From Chlamydiales bacterium (GTDB taxonomy: Bacteria; Chlamydiota; Chlamydiia; Chlamydiales; Simkaniaceae): 64,000 nt of DNA. Both the position numbers and the translations under genes were made by a program. The notes under the pieces were generated by a model, which made no database searches, had not been told where the DNA came from, and saw only the letters and a program-made list of their open reading frames with translations. Where the stretch lies: NCBI GenBank assembly GCA_024233515.1, contig JACKPO010000004.1, forward strand, positions 1-64,000, read 5' to 3'. How positions within the stretch are numbered: position 1 is the first letter of the stretch; each line of letters opens with the position of its first letter. This document shows, piece by piece, positions 17,470 through 26,487 of the stretch.

Positions 17470-17543
17470 TGCGGTTACCAAGATTTGAACTTGGGACCTC
17501 AACATTATCAGTGTTGCGCTCTAACCAACTGAGCTATAACCGC
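17470..17543 (-). tRNA. tRNA-Ile (GAT)
   Basis: A 74-nt cloverleaf starting GCGGTTATAGCTCAG. The anticodon loop is CTGATAA (anticodon GAT), the T arm contains GTTCAAATC, and the acceptor pairs with GTAACCGC. Discriminator base A. No encoded CCA. It lies 14 bases from tRNA-Ala on the same strand. Confidence 0.96.
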
Positions 17544-17557
17544 AGAATTTTTAAGTT

Positions 17558-17630
17558 TGGAGGCTAGGAGAGTCGAACTCCTGACCTTCTGAATGCAAAT
17601 CAGACGCTCTACCAACTGAGCTAAGCCCCC
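17558..17630 (-). tRNA. tRNA-Ala (TGC)
   Basis: A 73-nt cloverleaf starting GGGGGCTTAGCTCAG. The anticodon loop is TTTGCAT (TGC), the T arm has GTTCGAC, and the acceptor is AGCCTCC with A as discriminator. There is one G-U pair in the acceptor stem (G3-U70). No encoded CCA. Transcribed first, with tRNA-Ile after it. Confidence 0.96.
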
Positions 17631-17652
17631 ACCGTAGTGGAATGAGTTCTCC

Positions 17653-17682
17653 ACTATACTGGACCCCTCAATAAAATTCCAA
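17653..17682 (-). promoter_or_regulatory. Promoter of the tRNA-Ala/tRNA-Ile unit
   Basis: On the minus strand TTGGAA (17682-17677) and TATAGT (17658-17653) are 18 bases apart. The predicted start lies about 15 bases ahead of tRNA-Ala. Confidence 0.5.
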
Positions 17683-17831
17683 CACAATTTTCCACTCCCC
17701 CTCAAAAGATAATCATCTTTTGACATTTTGTGGTGATCTAAATTTTTTATTCAGGAAGGAAGTATTCTGTTGACGAGGAGAGAGGGACTCTAGCATACTA
17801 GGGAGATAACTCCTATCCAGATGGTATAACT

Positions 17832-19265
17832 GTGTCTACGAATGAAATTCACGATGGCTCGCTGAAGCAACTTTGGAAAGTGTCTTCAGGACTCATGGTC
17901 TCTTTTTTATCGATGGTGTCGATGATGTTCGTCGACCGCCTCTTCTTGTCTTACTATTCCGCCGATGCGCTTAGCGCTGCAACCAGTGCAGGAACCCTCT
18001 TTTGGGCGGGAAACTTTATGTGGGTCACCTTAGCAGCGATGGCCGAGGTCTTTGTTGCGCAATACAATGGCTCCAAGCAATACGGAAAACTAGGTGAGCC
18101 GATTTGGCAAATGATTTGGCTTTCGGGGTTTTCCTTTATCTTCTTTATTGGAATCGGAAATTTCGGAAGTGACTATCTTCGAAGCATCGGACTCATGAAT
18201 TCTGCGGAAGTGGAATTTTTCCGTTGGAACAACTATTTTGCTCCCTTCTTGACGTTACTAACAGCTCTTTCAGCCTTCTACATTGGCCAAGGAAAAACAT
18301 CGATCATCAAATGGCTAGGAGTCTTAGGAAACGGCGTGAATGTCGTCCTCGATCCCCTTTTTATTTTTGGTTATAAAGGGATCGTCCCCGCAATGGGAAT
18401 TCGAGGAGCAGCGATTGCTACAGGGATCGGGATTATCGTCCAAGTTGTTGTTCTCGGCGCCCTTTTCTTGCAACAAAAGAACCGGGAAAAATTTGGAACA
18501 GGCGACTATCGGTTTAAGGCTTCCGCTTTCTTCAAGTGTCTAAAAGTGGGCGCTTCCCCTGCAATTTTTGTGATGTTTGAGCTTCTGGGCTGGGCAATTT
18601 TTTACCACTGGATGAAAAGTATCAGTGGGAAACACATTTTGGTGGCAAGCGTCACACAAAGTGTGATCCTCCTCTTCCTCTTTTTTGGGCTAGGACTTGA
18701 AAAAGGGGCGGCTGCAGTCTCTGGAAACCTCATTGGCGCTAGAAAGTTAGGAGAGATCAACCAGGTTTTCCGTTCCGGATTCAAACTCTCAATGATTTTT
18801 GGTGGAGTCCTCCTTGTCGCATTAGGAGCGTTTCCCGATGTTTTTATCGACCTATTCTTCAAAAATCCTGAAGCAATGAATAGCTCACTGATCAATGTTA
18901 CCCCTGCAATGCTTGCTGAAATTAAAGGGACACTAAGGATCGCGATGATGGTGGTAGTTGCCTATGTTACCCTGGAAAACATCCGATGGCTTCTCAGCGG
19001 TCTACTCACCTCTGCTGGCGATACCTTTTTCCTCCTTGTTTCAGGGGCGATCTCGATTTGGATCTTCATGCTTCTGCCGACATATTTCTTTGTCTACAAA
19101 GCAAAAGCGCCGATTGAAACAACTTATTATATCTGGATCTTCTATTGCTTGATGGCAATGATCCTTCCCTACTTAAGATTTAGGAAAGGAAAATGGAAAA
19201 ATAAACATCTCGTTGATCTAAATCAAGGTGAGACGGCGACCGCGACAAGCGAGCAACCCTCCTGA
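17832..19265 (+). CDS. MATE-family multidrug/cation antiporter
   Basis: 477 residues with twelve membrane segments in two MATE halves. LWKVSSGLMVSFLSMVSMMFVDRLFLS opens TM1, with the VDRLFL segment typical of MATE. The TM4-5 region has GNGVNVVLDPLFIFGY. The second half begins KVGASPAIFVMFELLGW. Such pumps export cationic drugs by Na+ or H+ exchange. The start given is GTG 17832, with no strong ribosome site. The C-terminal 48 bases overlap the convergent MBL-rhodanese gene. Confidence 0.88.
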   Translation: MSTNEIHDGSLKQLWKVSSGLMVSFLSMVSMMFVDRLFLSYYSADALSAATSAGTLFWAGNFMWVTLAAMAEVFVAQYNGSKQYGKLGEPIWQMIWLSGFSFIFFIGIGNFGSDYLRSIGLMNSAEVEFFRWNNYFAPFLTLLTALSAFYIGQGKTSIIKWLGVLGNGVNVVLDPLFIFGYKGIVPAMGIRGAAIATGIGIIVQVVVLGALFLQQKNREKFGTGDYRFKASAFFKCLKVGASPAIFVMFELLGWAIFYHWMKSISGKHILVASVTQSVILLFLFFGLGLEKGAAAVSGNLIGARKLGEINQVFRSGFKLSMIFGGVLLVALGAFPDVFIDLFFKNPEAMNSSLINVTPAMLAEIKGTLRIAMMVVVAYVTLENIRWLLSGLLTSAGDTFFLLVSGAISIWIFMLLPTYFFVYKAKAPIETTYYIWIFYCLMAMILPYLRFRKGKWKNKHLVDLNQGETATATSEQPS

Positions 19266-20576
19266 GAGATGGGCCACAGCTTTGTGGCCATGGTGCTTTG
19301 CGAGACTTGCTGCCAAAACTGAACGATACCCACCGGCACAGACAAAGGTCGCTTTCCTCTCTGGGAGCTCACTTAGTCTCCTTTTAAGTTCTGTGCAAGG
19401 AATATGCAGCGCCTCGTCCATCTGGTCACTCTCCCACTCTCGATCTGAGCGAACATCAACAACACCCTTTTCTTGAAAAGTCTCAGGTAAAATCTCTTCA
19501 AGAGTTTCAATCGGAAATCCACTTTCTTTCCAGGTATTAATCCCCCCCTGTAGGTAGCCTACCACATCAAATAATCCCACACGTGCAAGGGCTGTCATCG
19601 CTTCATTCACGAGGATCGGGTCAGGCGTCACAATTAAAAGGGGGCGATCATACGGAAGGGTTAGAGAGGCCCAATAGCCAAATTTCTCTCCAAAGCCAAT
19701 GCAAATAGAACCTGGGATGTGTCCTTCACAAAAGGGAGTCTGCCCCCGAAGATCAATCACAACTGCCCCTTTTTGTCTCTCTTGCTCGAACGCATGGGGT
19801 TTAAGAGGGACAATCGAGCGAACTTCTTTCCTTTCGTTAGAAGAATTATAAGCTTTTAGGGTAGGAAAGTAGTCAGGGCAAAAGGAATTCTTCGCAAGGA
19901 TAAGATCGATAAATTCTCTTTCGGAAAGTTGCAAATTTAAGAAGGGATTCTTCAGCCTTTCTTGTCCAAGGGTGCTAAACGGCTCATACCCTATTCCTCC
20001 GCCACAAAACGATCCACTTCCATGGGCAGGGCAGACCACCACATCATTGGGAAGCGTGCGGAGTTTTGTATGGACAGAAGAGAAAAGTTTTTTGGCGAGC
20101 CCCACTTTTGCTTCCTCACCTAATAAATCGGGACGTCCCAATGTGCCCACCATTAAAAAATCTCCGGAAAATAGCACCTTTGGAATTCCCTCTTCGAAAA
20201 CAAGGAAAGAAAGGTGCTCGGGGGTATGCCCTGGCGTATGGAGAACTTTCAACGTCACTTCCCCTAACTGAAACATGTCTCCATCAAAACATGGGTGATG
20301 AGGAAAGTTGACCTCGTATTTCTCTCCTTTATCATACGCTGAAAGGACAAGCTCGGCCCCTGCACGGACAGCTAAATGGCGCGCACCTGAGGCATAATCA
20401 GCATGAATATGGGTTTCAAAAACATGGGAAATGACAAGACGGTTTTGCTCAGCATACTCCAGGTAAAGATCAACATCATATCGCGGATCAATGATCGCAA
20501 TCTGCCCCAGTTTGCTGCAACCGATCGCATAGGAGTAGTGAGAGAGACCTATCTCTTCAAAGCGCTCAAATATCAT
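19218..20576 (-). CDS. MBL-fold persulfide dioxygenase-like protein with two rhodanese domains
   Basis: 452 residues. Residues 1-240 are an ETHE1/BrtB-type metallo-beta-lactamase domain with HIHADYASGARHLA and the second metal segment LHTPGHTPEHLSF. Two rhodanese domains follow. The first (about 265-350) lacks the catalytic cysteine (IVTPDP at the loop). The second (about 365-452) has CAGGYRS with the active-site cysteine. Such fusions oxidise or transfer persulfide sulfur in the cytosol. The 3' end overlaps the MATE gene by 48 bases. Confidence 0.9.
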   Translation of the reverse strand: MIFERFEEIGLSHYSYAIGCSKLGQIAIIDPRYDVDLYLEYAEQNRLVISHVFETHIHADYASGARHLAVRAGAELVLSAYDKGEKYEVNFPHHPCFDGDMFQLGEVTLKVLHTPGHTPEHLSFLVFEEGIPKVLFSGDFLMVGTLGRPDLLGEEAKVGLAKKLFSSVHTKLRTLPNDVVVCPAHGSGSFCGGGIGYEPFSTLGQERLKNPFLNLQLSEREFIDLILAKNSFCPDYFPTLKAYNSSNERKEVRSIVPLKPHAFEQERQKGAVVIDLRGQTPFCEGHIPGSICIGFGEKFGYWASLTLPYDRPLLIVTPDPILVNEAMTALARVGLFDVVGYLQGGINTWKESGFPIETLEEILPETFQEKGVVDVRSDREWESDQMDEALHIPCTELKRRLSELPERKATFVCAGGYRSVLAASLAKHHGHKAVAHLSGGLLACRGRRLTLI

Positions 20577-20601
20577 GCGCCCAAAGTAAAGAAAAGCCCA
20601 A

Positions 20602-22404
20602 TTATTTGCGAGAGGATTTTCTCTGGCTCTCCGAGAGAACTTTTTTACGCAAACGGATATGATTTGGAGTCACCTCAACAAATTCGTCATCCTGAATAAA
20701 GTCGATCGCTTGTTCCAAAGTCAACACTGTCGGAGGCGTAAGAATCAAACTCTCATCCGATCCAGAGGCTCGCACGTTTGTGAGTTGCTTTTCCCGCGTA
20801 ATATTCACAACAAGATCATTATCTCGTGAATTTTCCCCAATAACCATCCCCTCATAGACTTCATCGGTCGGCTTCACAAAGATCTTTCCACGGCTTTGCA
20901 AGTTAAAGCAAGCATAGGCTGTTACTTTCCCTTGGTTCATCGAGATAAGCGCCCCATTTTTTCGCCCAGAAATTTCCCCGCGATGCGGACCATATGCTTC
21001 AAAAACAGAGGTTAAAATCCCAAGCCCTCGCGTCACAGTCAGGAATTCATTTCGGTAACCAATCAGCCCTCGCGTTGGGAGGGAAAATTCAATCGTCGTA
21101 ATGTTATGCTCATTGGTATGGAAATTCTGCATGACCCCTTTACGTCGATTGAGTTCTTCGATCACCGTTCCAGAAAATTCATCTGGAACTTCAATATGTG
21201 TGTGCTCCATCGGCTCTTCGTTTCCTCTCAAAATCACCTGAGGCTTAGAAACAAGAAACTCATATCCCTCGCGGCGCATCGCTTCGATCAAAATCGAGAG
21301 GTGAAGTTCCCCTCTTCCCGCCACACGAATCGCATCTTCTCGTCCTGAAATCTCCTCGACATTGAGAGAGATATTTGATTTTTTTTCGTGCATCAGACGA
21401 TCACGAATCTTATTCATCGTGACATGCTTCCCATCACGCCCGACAAAAGGACCAGAGTTCACTGAGATTTCAACAGAAAGGGTTGGCTCGCCAAGTTCAA
21501 TAAGGGGAAGTTGCTGAATATGGCCAGGGTGGCAAAGAGTATCCCCAATCATCACCTCAGGAGCGCCAGAAATACTCACAATATCTCCTACTCCTGCTTC
21601 TTCGAGCTCAATTTTTTTCAGGCCATGATACCCTTCAATCCGGGTGACTTTATGATTGGTTGGATGGCCCCCTTTTTCAACCAACGTAAACGTTTCCCCT
21701 TTTTTAATTTTTCCTTCAAGGATCCGCCCTGTTGCACCACGCCCTAAAAAGTCACTATGGGAAATCGTACTCGCTTGCATGAGAAAGGGAACCTCGAGAT
21801 TTCCTGGAGGGTGAGGAACCTTTTCAATCACAAGATCAAAAATCGGTCGCATACTTTCTCGTGGGTCTCCCTCATTTAAGAAAGCGTACCCACCAATCGC
21901 AGAGGCGTAGCAATAGGTAAAGTCCAGCTGCTCATCATTCGCTCCAAGCTCAACAAAGAGATCAAACGTTTTATTGAGAGCGTTTTCAGGATCGGCATGA
22001 GGTTTATCAATCTTATTGAAGACAACGATCGGTCTGAGTCCCATCTTCAGTGCTTGCGACAAGACAAAGCGGGTCTGTGGCATCGGCCCTTCCCCTGCAT
22101 CCACAATCAAAAGAACCGAGTTCACCATCCCAAGGACCCTTTCAACCTCCCCTGAAAAGTCGGCATGCCCAGGAGTATCGATCACATTGATCTTATAATC
22201 GTCGACAAAAAGACTCGTATGCTTAGCAAAAATCGTAATCCCCCGCTCTTTCTCGAGTTCATACGAATCCATCGCCCGCTCAGGCACCTCTTCGTTCTCT
22301 CGAAAGGTTTCTGCTTGGCTGAGCAGACAATCGAGCAGGGTGGTTTTCCCATGGTCAATGTGGGCGATGATGGCAATATTACGAATCTTTTCTGGCTTAA
22401 ACAT
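20602..22404 (-). CDS. typA: Ribosome-associated GTPase TypA/BipA
   Basis: 600 residues. G1 is HIDHGKTTLLD, the switch I region is ERGITIFAKH, G3 is DTPGHADFSGEVERVL, G4 is NKID, and an EF-G-like domain V and the BipA C-terminal domain (YGPHRGEISGRKNGALISMNQG) are present. It acts in ribosome assembly and stress translation. It follows a 227-base gap that contains a 26-base near-palindrome (22541-22566). Confidence 0.96.
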   Translation of the reverse strand: MFKPEKIRNIAIIAHIDHGKTTLLDCLLSQAETFRENEEVPERAMDSYELEKERGITIFAKHTSLFVDDYKINVIDTPGHADFSGEVERVLGMVNSVLLIVDAGEGPMPQTRFVLSQALKMGLRPIVVFNKIDKPHADPENALNKTFDLFVELGANDEQLDFTYCYASAIGGYAFLNEGDPRESMRPIFDLVIEKVPHPPGNLEVPFLMQASTISHSDFLGRGATGRILEGKIKKGETFTLVEKGGHPTNHKVTRIEGYHGLKKIELEEAGVGDIVSISGAPEVMIGDTLCHPGHIQQLPLIELGEPTLSVEISVNSGPFVGRDGKHVTMNKIRDRLMHEKKSNISLNVEEISGREDAIRVAGRGELHLSILIEAMRREGYEFLVSKPQVILRGNEEPMEHTHIEVPDEFSGTVIEELNRRKGVMQNFHTNEHNITTIEFSLPTRGLIGYRNEFLTVTRGLGILTSVFEAYGPHRGEISGRKNGALISMNQGKVTAYACFNLQSRGKIFVKPTDEVYEGMVIGENSRDNDLVVNITREKQLTNVRASGSDESLILTPPTVLTLEQAIDFIQDDEFVEVTPNHIRLRKKVLSESQRKSSRK

Positions 22405-22540
22405 TTTTCCTATCTTCCTTATGTATAACTTCTCTATTCTAGTAAAATTCCCGATTTAAACCCACTTCAAAAAGATAACAACACATAAATGATTACATGT
22501 AAATTACTTAAGTTTACTTATTGACCAAAATCACATCTAT

Positions 22541-22566
22541 CGTAAAATAGTCATGACTATTCTACG
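22541..22566. promoter_or_regulatory. 26-base near-perfect palindrome, operator-like
   Basis: CGTAAAATAGTCATGACTAT continues with TCTACG. It is self-complementary except for one symmetric pair of mismatches. It lies in the gap upstream of typA and downstream of the next minus-strand gene, next to TTGACC/TAAAAT boxes facing right. No right-facing gene of size starts here, only a 12-codon frame at 22607. Confidence 0.35.
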
Positions 22567-22631
22567 ACAGTGCTAATAATGGTCGAAATCATCTATAAGG
22601 TATTCTATGAGAAAGTTTTATGAACACCCTC

Positions 22632-23312
22632 TTAGTTATAGATGAAGAACTTAGCGTTTCCCTTGAGATTAGGGTTTGCTAAAATAAGCTGTTCTAAGAG
22701 ATCAGATACAAGTGAAAGAGCTATCTGCTCAACTCCTTGAAAATCGCTTGATGTGTCTACGTAGATAGATTTTTCGTAGATTTCAGCTTGTAGGTTCTGG
22801 CTATTTTGCTTAATGACAACGGGGGTCATAAGCTTGAGAGAAACAAATTCTGTGTTTTTAGCAAGTTCTTCTTTCTTAGCTTTAAGGTTCTGAATTAGAA
22901 CAGGAAAATTATTCAAATAGACAACAGCTCCTGTTTTTAATCCATCAAAATCGATCCCATTCTCTTGATCAATGATATTGACTTCCCCTTGCTTCACCAA
23001 CAGTTTTTCTAGTTTTTTAACAAACGCTTTTGTTTTCTCTGGGCTTCCTCCACAAGATGGAAGAGACCAGAAGGTGAGACCCGTAAAGCCTTTCAACTCG
23101 TGTAAAGGCTCAGACAATCCTTGTTCAAAGGTTCTTTCTATTTCTTTCTGTTTTTGTTCTAGCTTTTCAATCAGCTGTTTTTCGACGAGCTTTGCTTCTT
23201 GTCCTGCATGAGACAGTTGGGTAGATGACATAGAATGACTTTCTACAGCGGAGCACACAGGAGACAGGTTAAAACATAAACAACAAATGGATAAAATTAA
23301 TATCGATTTCAT
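22632..23312 (-). CDS. Secreted protein of unknown function
   Basis: 226 residues with a clear Sec signal peptide (MKSILILSICCLCFNLSPVCSA, cleavage probably after CSA). The first mature part is a coiled-coil-like charged helix (about 35-75: GQEAKLVEKQLIEKLEQKQK). A small alpha/beta domain follows with GLTFWSLPSCGG and VVYLNNFPVLIQNL. Probably periplasmic. No family is recognised. It is monocistronic. Confidence 0.65.
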   Translation of the reverse strand: MKSILILSICCLCFNLSPVCSAVESHSMSSTQLSHAGQEAKLVEKQLIEKLEQKQKEIERTFEQGLSEPLHELKGFTGLTFWSLPSCGGSPEKTKAFVKKLEKLLVKQGEVNIIDQENGIDFDGLKTGAVVYLNNFPVLIQNLKAKKEELAKNTEFVSLKLMTPVVIKQNSQNLQAEIYEKSIYVDTSSDFQGVEQIALSLVSDLLEQLILANPNLKGNAKFFIYN

Positions 23313-23355
23313 GTATCCTCCACAGGAAAACTCATCAATTAATCTGAGGGATCAG

Positions 23356-23378
23356 GTGGGATTTTGTAAAGCTCCCAC
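23356..23378 (+). terminator. Hairpin GTGGGA/TCCCAC followed by TTTT
   Basis: A six-base-pair stem with an 11-base loop and a short T run on the plus strand, in the 247-base gap between the secreted-protein gene and trkH. No plus-strand gene ends here, so its role is unclear and it is weak. Confidence 0.25.
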
Positions 23379-23559
23379 TTTTGCTTCCAGAGCCATCTTT
23401 TTTGATTCCACACAGTGTTCTCAAAATTTAAATGTATAGCCAGCATTCTGAGGGATGACAGACATGTTGTCAATCGTAATTGACCTGATTTTGAAACCAC
23501 TCAAACCGTCCATTGTTTCTGTTACCACTTTTTTATCGCAGCTGCTATAAGCAAAAATC

Positions 23560-25095
23560 ATGCATCTCTTTAGACAAAAGTTAAATTGGGCAGCGATTGT
23601 GGGGCAACTAGGGCTTCTCCTTCATGTCCCAGCAGCAATGGCCTTCCTTACCCTCCTTGTCGCCCTTTTTTTTGGAGAATGGTTTGCGCTCATTCCATTC
23701 ACAGTCGTGGGTTTTGGAACCCTGATTTTGGGACAAGTTGCCTACCAACTGAATAAAAAAGCTAAGCCCGCCCATGTCTGGGATGCCATGATCATTGCAG
23801 GTCTCTCCTGGCTCCTTTGCTCTTTTTTCGCGGCCATCCCTTTTTATTGGATCGCCCATTTCCAGCTCCAAAGCGGGATCGAATCGGAGATCCTGAGCGT
23901 TTTTACAAGCCCGACCAATTCCTTTTTCGAAGCGATGTCGGGATTCACTAGCACAGGTCTGACAATGGTACAATATGAAGGACCATTCCCTTACGTTCTT
24001 CAATGGTGGCGCTCTTTCTTAGAGTGGATCGGAGGACTGGGTCTTGTTGTCTTTATCCTGGCCCTCACCCACCTCAATAAACAAGGATTCCAGCTCTACT
24101 ACGCCGAAGCGCGGAGTGAGCGGATGGCGAAAAATATGACCTCAACCGCTCATTGGATTTGGGGAATCTACCTTTCCTTTACCCTGATCGGCATGGTTCT
24201 TTTTCTTCTTCTAGGAATGCCCTTTTGGGAAGCTATGAACCATGCAATGACGGCCATTTCAAATGGAGGGTTTGCCCTATCGACCTCAAATTTCCAAAAT
24301 TATTCGATGGGAATTCAGCTCGTTGCTATGCTCATCATGATCATTGGTGCGATCAGTTTTCTCATCCACTTTCGCGTGATTCGAGAAAAAGAATTTTCCA
24401 TCCTCTGGAAAAATCTGCAGCAACGCCTCCTCTACGTTTTCCTCGTTGCAGGGGGAGGACTCGTCATCCTTCTGAATCTGTGGAATCATCAAAACCCCAA
24501 CTGGATCCACTCCTATTTTGAATGGACCTCAGCTCTCACCACCTGTGGATTTAGCTCGACCGATCTTTCCATTTTCAGTCCTATGGTCAAGCTCCTTTTG
24601 ATCATCGCCATGTTTGTAGGAGGAAGCACGGGATCAACAGCTGGAGGGCTTAAAATCAAACGGCTTATCTATCTCATGAATGGGGTGACCTTGCGCCTTC
24701 TTTCTCTCACTACACAAAAAGAAAAAACCATCACGAAAAATACAAAGGATGAGCCTCCAGGCGTCGATCTTCCCGCTTCCAAAAAGAGTAAACGTCTTGT
24801 CACCGCAGAGGTCTTGTTTTCTTTGTGGACTGCAACAGCTTTTTTAGGGTGGTTTTTGATTCTGGAATGGGTACCGAAAGGACGTGCCATTGATGCTCTT
24901 TTTGATGTCACAAGCGCCATGAGCAATGTCGGGCTGACCAGTGGAATTATCACACCCGAGTCTCCCCTCTTTGGAAAATGGGTCTTTATTTTCCTCATGT
25001 GGATCGGCAGGCTAGAAATTATTCCCGTCCTCGTGCTACTTTTATCCTTTCCACTCTTCTTCAAAAGGAAAAAATCTCATGGAAAAAAGTCCTAA
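23560..25095 (+). CDS. trkH: TrkH-type potassium uptake channel subunit
   Basis: 511 residues with the four-loop architecture of the KtrB/TrkH superfamily. The pore signatures are FEAMSGFTSTGLTMVQ (loop 1), TAISNGGFALSTSNF (loop 2), SALTTCGFSSTDLSIF (loop 3) and TSAMSNVGLTSGI (loop 4). Each carries the selectivity glycine. The conserved basic motif VGGSTGSTAGGLKIKR is present. The regulatory RCK subunit TrkA is not adjacent. The last 17 bases overlap the TM2 gene. Confidence 0.93.
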   Translation: MHLFRQKLNWAAIVGQLGLLLHVPAAMAFLTLLVALFFGEWFALIPFTVVGFGTLILGQVAYQLNKKAKPAHVWDAMIIAGLSWLLCSFFAAIPFYWIAHFQLQSGIESEILSVFTSPTNSFFEAMSGFTSTGLTMVQYEGPFPYVLQWWRSFLEWIGGLGLVVFILALTHLNKQGFQLYYAEARSERMAKNMTSTAHWIWGIYLSFTLIGMVLFLLLGMPFWEAMNHAMTAISNGGFALSTSNFQNYSMGIQLVAMLIMIIGAISFLIHFRVIREKEFSILWKNLQQRLLYVFLVAGGGLVILLNLWNHQNPNWIHSYFEWTSALTTCGFSSTDLSIFSPMVKLLLIIAMFVGGSTGSTAGGLKIKRLIYLMNGVTLRLLSLTTQKEKTITKNTKDEPPGVDLPASKKSKRLVTAEVLFSLWTATAFLGWFLILEWVPKGRAIDALFDVTSAMSNVGLTSGIITPESPLFGKWVFIFLMWIGRLEIIPVLVLLLSFPLFFKRKKSHGKKS

Positions 25096-25291
25096 AAGTT
25101 TTGTCGCCGCCGTTCTTCTCTCCTTCTTTTTCGGAACCCTCGGTATCCACCGCTTTTACGTCGGAAAAATCGGAACAGGGATCCTCATGCTCATCACCGC
25201 CGGCGGCTTCGGCATCTGGACGATCATTGACTTTGTCGTCATCGTCTGCAGCAAGTTCAAAGACAAAAAAGGACGCTATATCACACCTTAG
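25079..25291 (+). CDS. TM2-domain protein
   Basis: 70 residues forming a single TM2 domain: FVAAVLLSFFFGTLGIHRFY (first helix and G-x-x-G-x-H-R-F-Y), KIGTGILMLITAGGFGIWT (second helix) and a short D-containing turn. TM2 proteins are small, widely spread membrane proteins of uncertain role. Overlap with trkH suggests co-translation. Its end overlaps the convergent alpha/beta hydrolase gene by 4 bases. Confidence 0.88.
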   Translation: MEKSPKSFVAAVLLSFFFGTLGIHRFYVGKIGTGILMLITAGGFGIWTIIDFVVIVCSKFKDKKGRYITP

Positions 25292-26445
25292 TGTCTAGGC
25301 GAAAAATGATGATTCACTTTTTCGGTAATCATCTCAATCTCCGTTCTCGAAAGGAGCTTATTATGGGGACTTTGAGTACCAACAAATTCATCTTTTTTTG
25401 CCTTTTTCCCAAGTGCATTTTCTTGATCAATCACACCATCAGAGAGAATAGTGTTATTAGGACCCACAGTTTGGACAACTACTTTCCCTACCATTGATTG
25501 CTTCATCGCTGTTTCATTATCATAATTCCATCGAAGGAAAGAAACACCAAACCCTCCTAACCAACCAGCAATCCTCTCTCCGAAATGTCTTGTTGACAGG
25601 AAGGTTTTGTAAGAAACAACGCAGTACCTCTTTTTATCTCTTGTCTTTTCGGAGTGACTTCTCCACTGAACTCCTCCTCCAATCGACCACCCAAAATCCA
25701 CGATTTCTTTGGCGCCTAGTGCCTCGAGAAAATCAAGCATTGCTGAATGAGACGCCACCATCGCATCTTGGTTGGGAAAAAATCCAGAACTCCCCACCAC
25801 CCCTGCGTAATTATAAACAAGAAGATTCGCATTGAGCTTTTTAGAAAGCGCATAGACATTTCTGTCCATTAAAAAACTTTCGTAGGCTGCAGAATTTCCC
25901 ACAGAAAAAACAATGCACCGCCCTTGCAGTGGATTTTCATCAGTCGAAACGGTGATCTTGGGATTCTTCAAAAAGATCCCGTCAATGGTATGCCCAAATC
26001 CAGAACGTGCAGAAAAACGGAGAGGCATAAAACCTTGATCCAAAATCATACCTCTTCTTCCATCAAATTGAGCTCCAACGAACATCCCTATAAAGGGAAA
26101 CGAAATAGGATGAACTAAAAGTCCCACAACGATCTGAACACACCGATAAGCTGCAAAAGGGAGGAGCATTGAAGTGGTGTTCCATACACGCGATGTTAAG
26201 GAAGGCGGATTCACTTTTCCGCTGATCTTCTTTAAAACCTGCGCAGCAAAGGCGTAGGTCAAGGTTAAGCCTGTTCCGTAGGTTACAAGATCAAGGGCCA
26301 TTGAGAGACACACCTTTGTCCACTGGATGTCTGCATAAAATAGTGGCGCAGGAGGGGACTTCGCCTTTAAGCTGTCGATCAATGCTTGATTATTCTGATC
26401 ATGTAAAGTAAAATGTTTATCAACTGCTGAAAAAACCGTAGTCAC
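25288..26445 (-). CDS. Membrane-anchored alpha/beta hydrolase-like protein
   Basis: 385 residues. Residues 40-150 contain hydrophobic segments (SMALDLVTYGTGLTLTYAFA, then about 95-125). The rest looks like an alpha/beta hydrolase: strand VFSVGNSAAYES, strand NLLVYNYAGVVGSSGFFP, nucleophile elbow DFGWSIGGGVQW (GxSxG), and a late SPHNKLL that could hold the catalytic His. The arrangement resembles the ABHD16-like lipid hydrolases or serine hydrolase effectors of intracellular bacteria. It may act on host or own lipids. Activity is inferred only from the elbow. Confidence 0.6.
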   Translation of the reverse strand: MTTVFSAVDKHFTLHDQNNQALIDSLKAKSPPAPLFYADIQWTKVCLSMALDLVTYGTGLTLTYAFAAQVLKKISGKVNPPSLTSRVWNTTSMLLPFAAYRCVQIVVGLLVHPISFPFIGMFVGAQFDGRRGMILDQGFMPLRFSARSGFGHTIDGIFLKNPKITVSTDENPLQGRCIVFSVGNSAAYESFLMDRNVYALSKKLNANLLVYNYAGVVGSSGFFPNQDAMVASHSAMLDFLEALGAKEIVDFGWSIGGGVQWRSHSEKTRDKKRYCVVSYKTFLSTRHFGERIAGWLGGFGVSFLRWNYDNETAMKQSMVGKVVVQTVGPNNTILSDGVIDQENALGKKAKKDEFVGTQSPHNKLLSRTEIEMITEKVNHHFSPRH

Positions 26446-26487
26446 AAAAGACCCCCTTAATGTTTGTCATAGGAAAGGTTAAATTTT

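Noticed and set aside
17508..17726. A 72-residue minus-strand frame containing AQLVERLICIQKVRSSTLL
   Set aside because: This is the well-known mistranslation of tRNA genes. The frame spans tRNA-Ala and tRNA-Ile.
23356..23378. Hairpin near 23.36 kb as a strong terminator
   Set aside because: The stem is only six pairs with a short T run and no plus-strand gene ends before it. Kept only as a low-confidence feature.
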